Shown in pieces: positions 62,101 to 64,000 of a stretch of DNA of 64,000 nt. How positions within the stretch are numbered: the stretch's first letter is position 1; each line of letters begins with the position of its first letter. The notes beneath the pieces are model-generated. The model was given only the letters and a program-made list of their open reading frames with translations, was not told the origin of the DNA and made no database searches. The position numbers were made by a program, and so were the translations under genes. Where the stretch lies: assembly GCA_013397935.1 (NCBI GenBank), contig VZRN01005893.1, positions 694,860-758,859 on the forward strand. The letters run 5' to 3'. The stretch comes from Dasyornis broadbenti. Taxonomy: Eukaryota; Chordata; Aves; Passeriformes; Dasyornithidae.

Positions 62101-62157
62101 TGAAGTGTATTGTCTTTGGCTATCAGAATTTACTTGCTTTAAAGATAAAGGTTGTGA
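56113..62157. other. Unique non-coding stretch
   Basis: A CT run lies at 60001-60022. On the minus strand at 56275-56350 an acceptor (aatgtttcag) and donor (GCTG then gtgagt) flank about 79 open bases (QSWNRVRPLAMPADNLPQLW and onward), a weak exon candidate. On the minus strand at 61957-62029 a donor (TCAAG then gtgagc) closes a frame containing MSLPTEQLNNRLLQ with no good acceptor. No repeats were recognised. Confidence 0.35.
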
Positions 62158-62218
62158 TTTTTTTTTTATTTTTTTTTTTTTTTTTTTTTATTTTTTTTGT
62201 TTTTTGTTTCTCTTTTTT
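62158..62218. repeat. Poly(T)-rich tract
   Basis: Runs of 8-19 T broken by single A or G. No target duplication or retroposon body was found next to it. Confidence 0.85.
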
Positions 62219-62696
62219 GGGCCCATTTTGAGACTAACACCAAGAGGTATCTCAGGAGGGTTATGGTTAGCTCACGCTATGCAGAATTACACACAGTAGG
62301 AAATCTGGGGATTTCTCTCTCTTGCTTCAGTGACTCTAGCAGCTTGCCCAGCAATCCTACAGTGACAAGTTGTAAGGGTCATGGGTTTGGAGCAAAGCCA
62401 ACAGTAGTGTTAGCAAGCAGAATTCCTGGTGACTCCACCTTTTTTTTTTTTTGCTATTGGCCCAACACAAGCAGCAAAAGTAACATGTCTGAACCTGTTT
62501 CCTTGTCTGTTCTGGTGGTTACCCACTTTCTTCTCCCCCAGTTCAGGGAAAGTGGGGGGAAAAGGTTGCCTTTGCCCAGCAGCACTGCAGGTGTCTGTCC
62601 CTCTGAAAGAGTCCCAGTGGTGTGGGTGTGCTGGAAAGAAAAATCCCCAGTGACTTCACCCAGCTTGGCTTGTGGTGGTTACTCACAATGAAGTAA

Positions 62697-62737
62697 TTTT
62701 TTTTCTTTCTTTCTTTCTTTTTTTTTTTTTTTTTTTT
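62697..62737. repeat. T-rich tract with TTTC units
   Basis: Four to five tttc units run into about 20 uninterrupted T. With the tract at 62158 and a 12-base T run at about 62441-62452, three T-tracts lie within 600 bases. The 164- and 167-codon frames in the area read through these tracts and are not credible. Confidence 0.85.
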
Positions 62738-63458
62738 AAGCTCTGCATGTTTAGTGCCACATCTGAGTTTTTGCATATGAGTGAAACTGCAGCTCCGGGA
62801 CTGATTCAGGGAGTTTTCTCTGCAGAGTAATTTTGGTGAGTAAACATAGATAAGAGGAAGCTGGGTTAATCCAATAACTCCTCCCTCAAGGGCAGGTGCA
62901 GCAATGTGGCTCAAGGTACAGACCAGAGGAAATGCCTTGTTGACACAGGTGATCCGAGCAAAGTGGCCAAAATTGATATAATGATATGAGTTTGCAATGC
63001 AAAGCGCTGCTTTCTCAAGGCTGCTATTTTCAGCCCTCCACAGCACATCTCTGGTCTTTCACCTCTGTTTGATCAGGCATCCTGTTGTGGGTAACTTCCC
63101 AGCTCCTCTTCATGATCTCTCAGTAGCTGTATTGCTATAGTGTAGCTTGGACTGTGCTGTGTTAACCTGAGAGGATTATTAAAATAAACTCTGAGTCATA
63201 TTTGAGCTGTATGTGGGATAAGATGGTTATCAAGGTTTATTTTTTCTTATAATCAGGTCTCTTAAACATTGCCTCATTAGATATCTTCAGTGACTGTTGG
63301 AAAAGTCCTCAGGGGACTAGTGGTTGTTTGTTTTCAAGGGAAGTTCACATGATAAATACAGAAACTTGCAACTCTGTTTAGTTTTTTTTTTTTTAATTAA
63401 TGACAATTACCCAGGCATTTTTGTTTAATCCTAGGATCTTGTCCTGATTTCTCTCCAG

Positions 63459-63564
63459 CCTTTCCACTGCTATTACAGCTCTGGTATCCTATAGCAAGTA
63501 AGAACATAACATTACAACACGTGGGAGATGGAGGAACTGCATTAAGAGCCCATCAGATAGGAAG
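63459..63564 (+). other. Candidate coding exon with two identical donors
   Basis: A strong acceptor (gtcctgatttctctccag) is followed by two donors of identical sequence, gtaaga after 63497 (39 bp) and gtaaga after 63564 (106 bp). Entering in phase 1 the long form is open for 34 codons, beginning FPLLLQLWYPIASKNITLQH and ending in phase 2. The peptide is not recognised. The paired donors are either alternative splice sites or coincidence. Confidence 0.2.
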
Positions 63565-64000
63565 GTAAGAGGCTGCTTAGGTTTCTATGGAGCCACTTCT
63601 AGGTTTGGCAGGCTGGCCTGAAGTGCCTTGGCCCAGGCTGAACTTAGCACTGCTGGGTTTGTAATGGCTCTAAGCAGTTCTTTTCCACCCTGTTCTTAAA
63701 TGTTGATCACTCAGGGGTTCAGGCACAGCCTGCTTTGTTTCTGTGGTATTCCTCTTCTTTCTCCATGTTTAAGGAGCTGTCTGGGAAATAGCAGCATATG
63801 CATTTCCCCTGCTCTGCAGTAGCCTGAGCTTTCATGTTGCCTGTCCCTTGCCCTCCTTTGCTCATGTGGCTGACAGCTGGCTCACCTCCATCTCTCAGTG
63901 CCTCTATCTGATAAGCCTGGTCCTGTTAGGTACATTTTTGGGAAGTATTGGAAAATATCTAAGGAGATACATTTCTTTTTTCAGTCATCTTTTCTTCTAA
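63565..64000. other. Unique non-coding end of window
   Basis: Mixed composition, pyrimidine-rich runs near 63690 and 63750, no supported feature. Confidence 0.4.

Noticed and set aside
62197..62691. 164-codon plus-strand frame
   Set aside because: Starts inside a T-tract and crosses a second one; the Phe run is a homopolymer artefact.
62543..63046. 167-codon minus-strand frame with a poly-lysine run
   Set aside because: It reads through the T-rich tract at 62697-62737 and has no domain or splice support.
1..64000. CRISPR arrays, tRNA or rRNA genes, prokaryotic operons, toxin or phage modules
   Set aside because: No regularly spaced repeats, no tRNA-like B-box arrangement that I could find by eye, and no dense coding; the CR1 copies place the sequence in a sauropsid nuclear genome.

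Overview
The window is vertebrate nuclear DNA, almost certainly from a bird (less likely another sauropsid). The best evidence is three CR1 non-LTR retrotransposon copies. Two keep the CR1 3' end and its short octamer-like tail (tcatagaat on one strand, attctgtg-type on the other). Interspersed repeats are sparse, the base composition is moderately AT-rich, stop codons are dense in all six frames, and an N-filled gap at 34110-34144 plus a single N at 43216 mark a draft assembly. Nothing suggests operons, phage, CRISPR or any other prokaryotic system. The species cannot be told from the sequence.

No gene can be named with confidence. The window reads as intergenic or long-intron DNA. The only interpretable protein-coding sequence is the decayed reverse transcriptase inside the CR1 at 20.7-22.1 kb. 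I list a set of candidate exons, each an open reading frame bounded by a good acceptor and a good donor: plus strand at 5765, 12623, 16004, 48954 and 63459; minus strand at 229, 23760, 35426, 39280 and 46396. Such combinations arise by chance in 64 kb, they fall on both strands, and I recognise none of the peptides, so confidences are low. The most coherent group is on the minus strand (46396-46591, 39280-39321 and a terminal block ending near 35431), which would join in one frame and be followed by an AATAAA. This is a hypothesis.

Layout: 0-20 kb is mostly unique sequence with a GC-rich patch at 2.2-2.8 kb and a 164-bp tandem duplication with T/G tracts at 19.0-19.3 kb. A 5'-truncated minus-strand CR1 lies at 20.73-22.07 kb. 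A probable solo endogenous-retrovirus LTR lies at 28.53-29.12 kb on the minus strand, with TG/CA ends, a near-perfect target duplication, a TATA box, a polyadenylation signal and a duplicated 65-bp enhancer-like unit. A short plus-strand CR1 3' end is at 29.72-29.99 kb. The assembly gap at 34.1 kb sits between two copies of the same short motif next to A-tracts. A small CpG-rich patch at 47.4-47.7 kb is the best promoter candidate. An old minus-strand CR1 is at 55.67-56.11 kb. The last 2 kb carries several long T-tracts.

I found no new biological system. The most informative items are the LTR with its repeated dyad, the isolated CpG-rich patch and the minus-strand exon chain.
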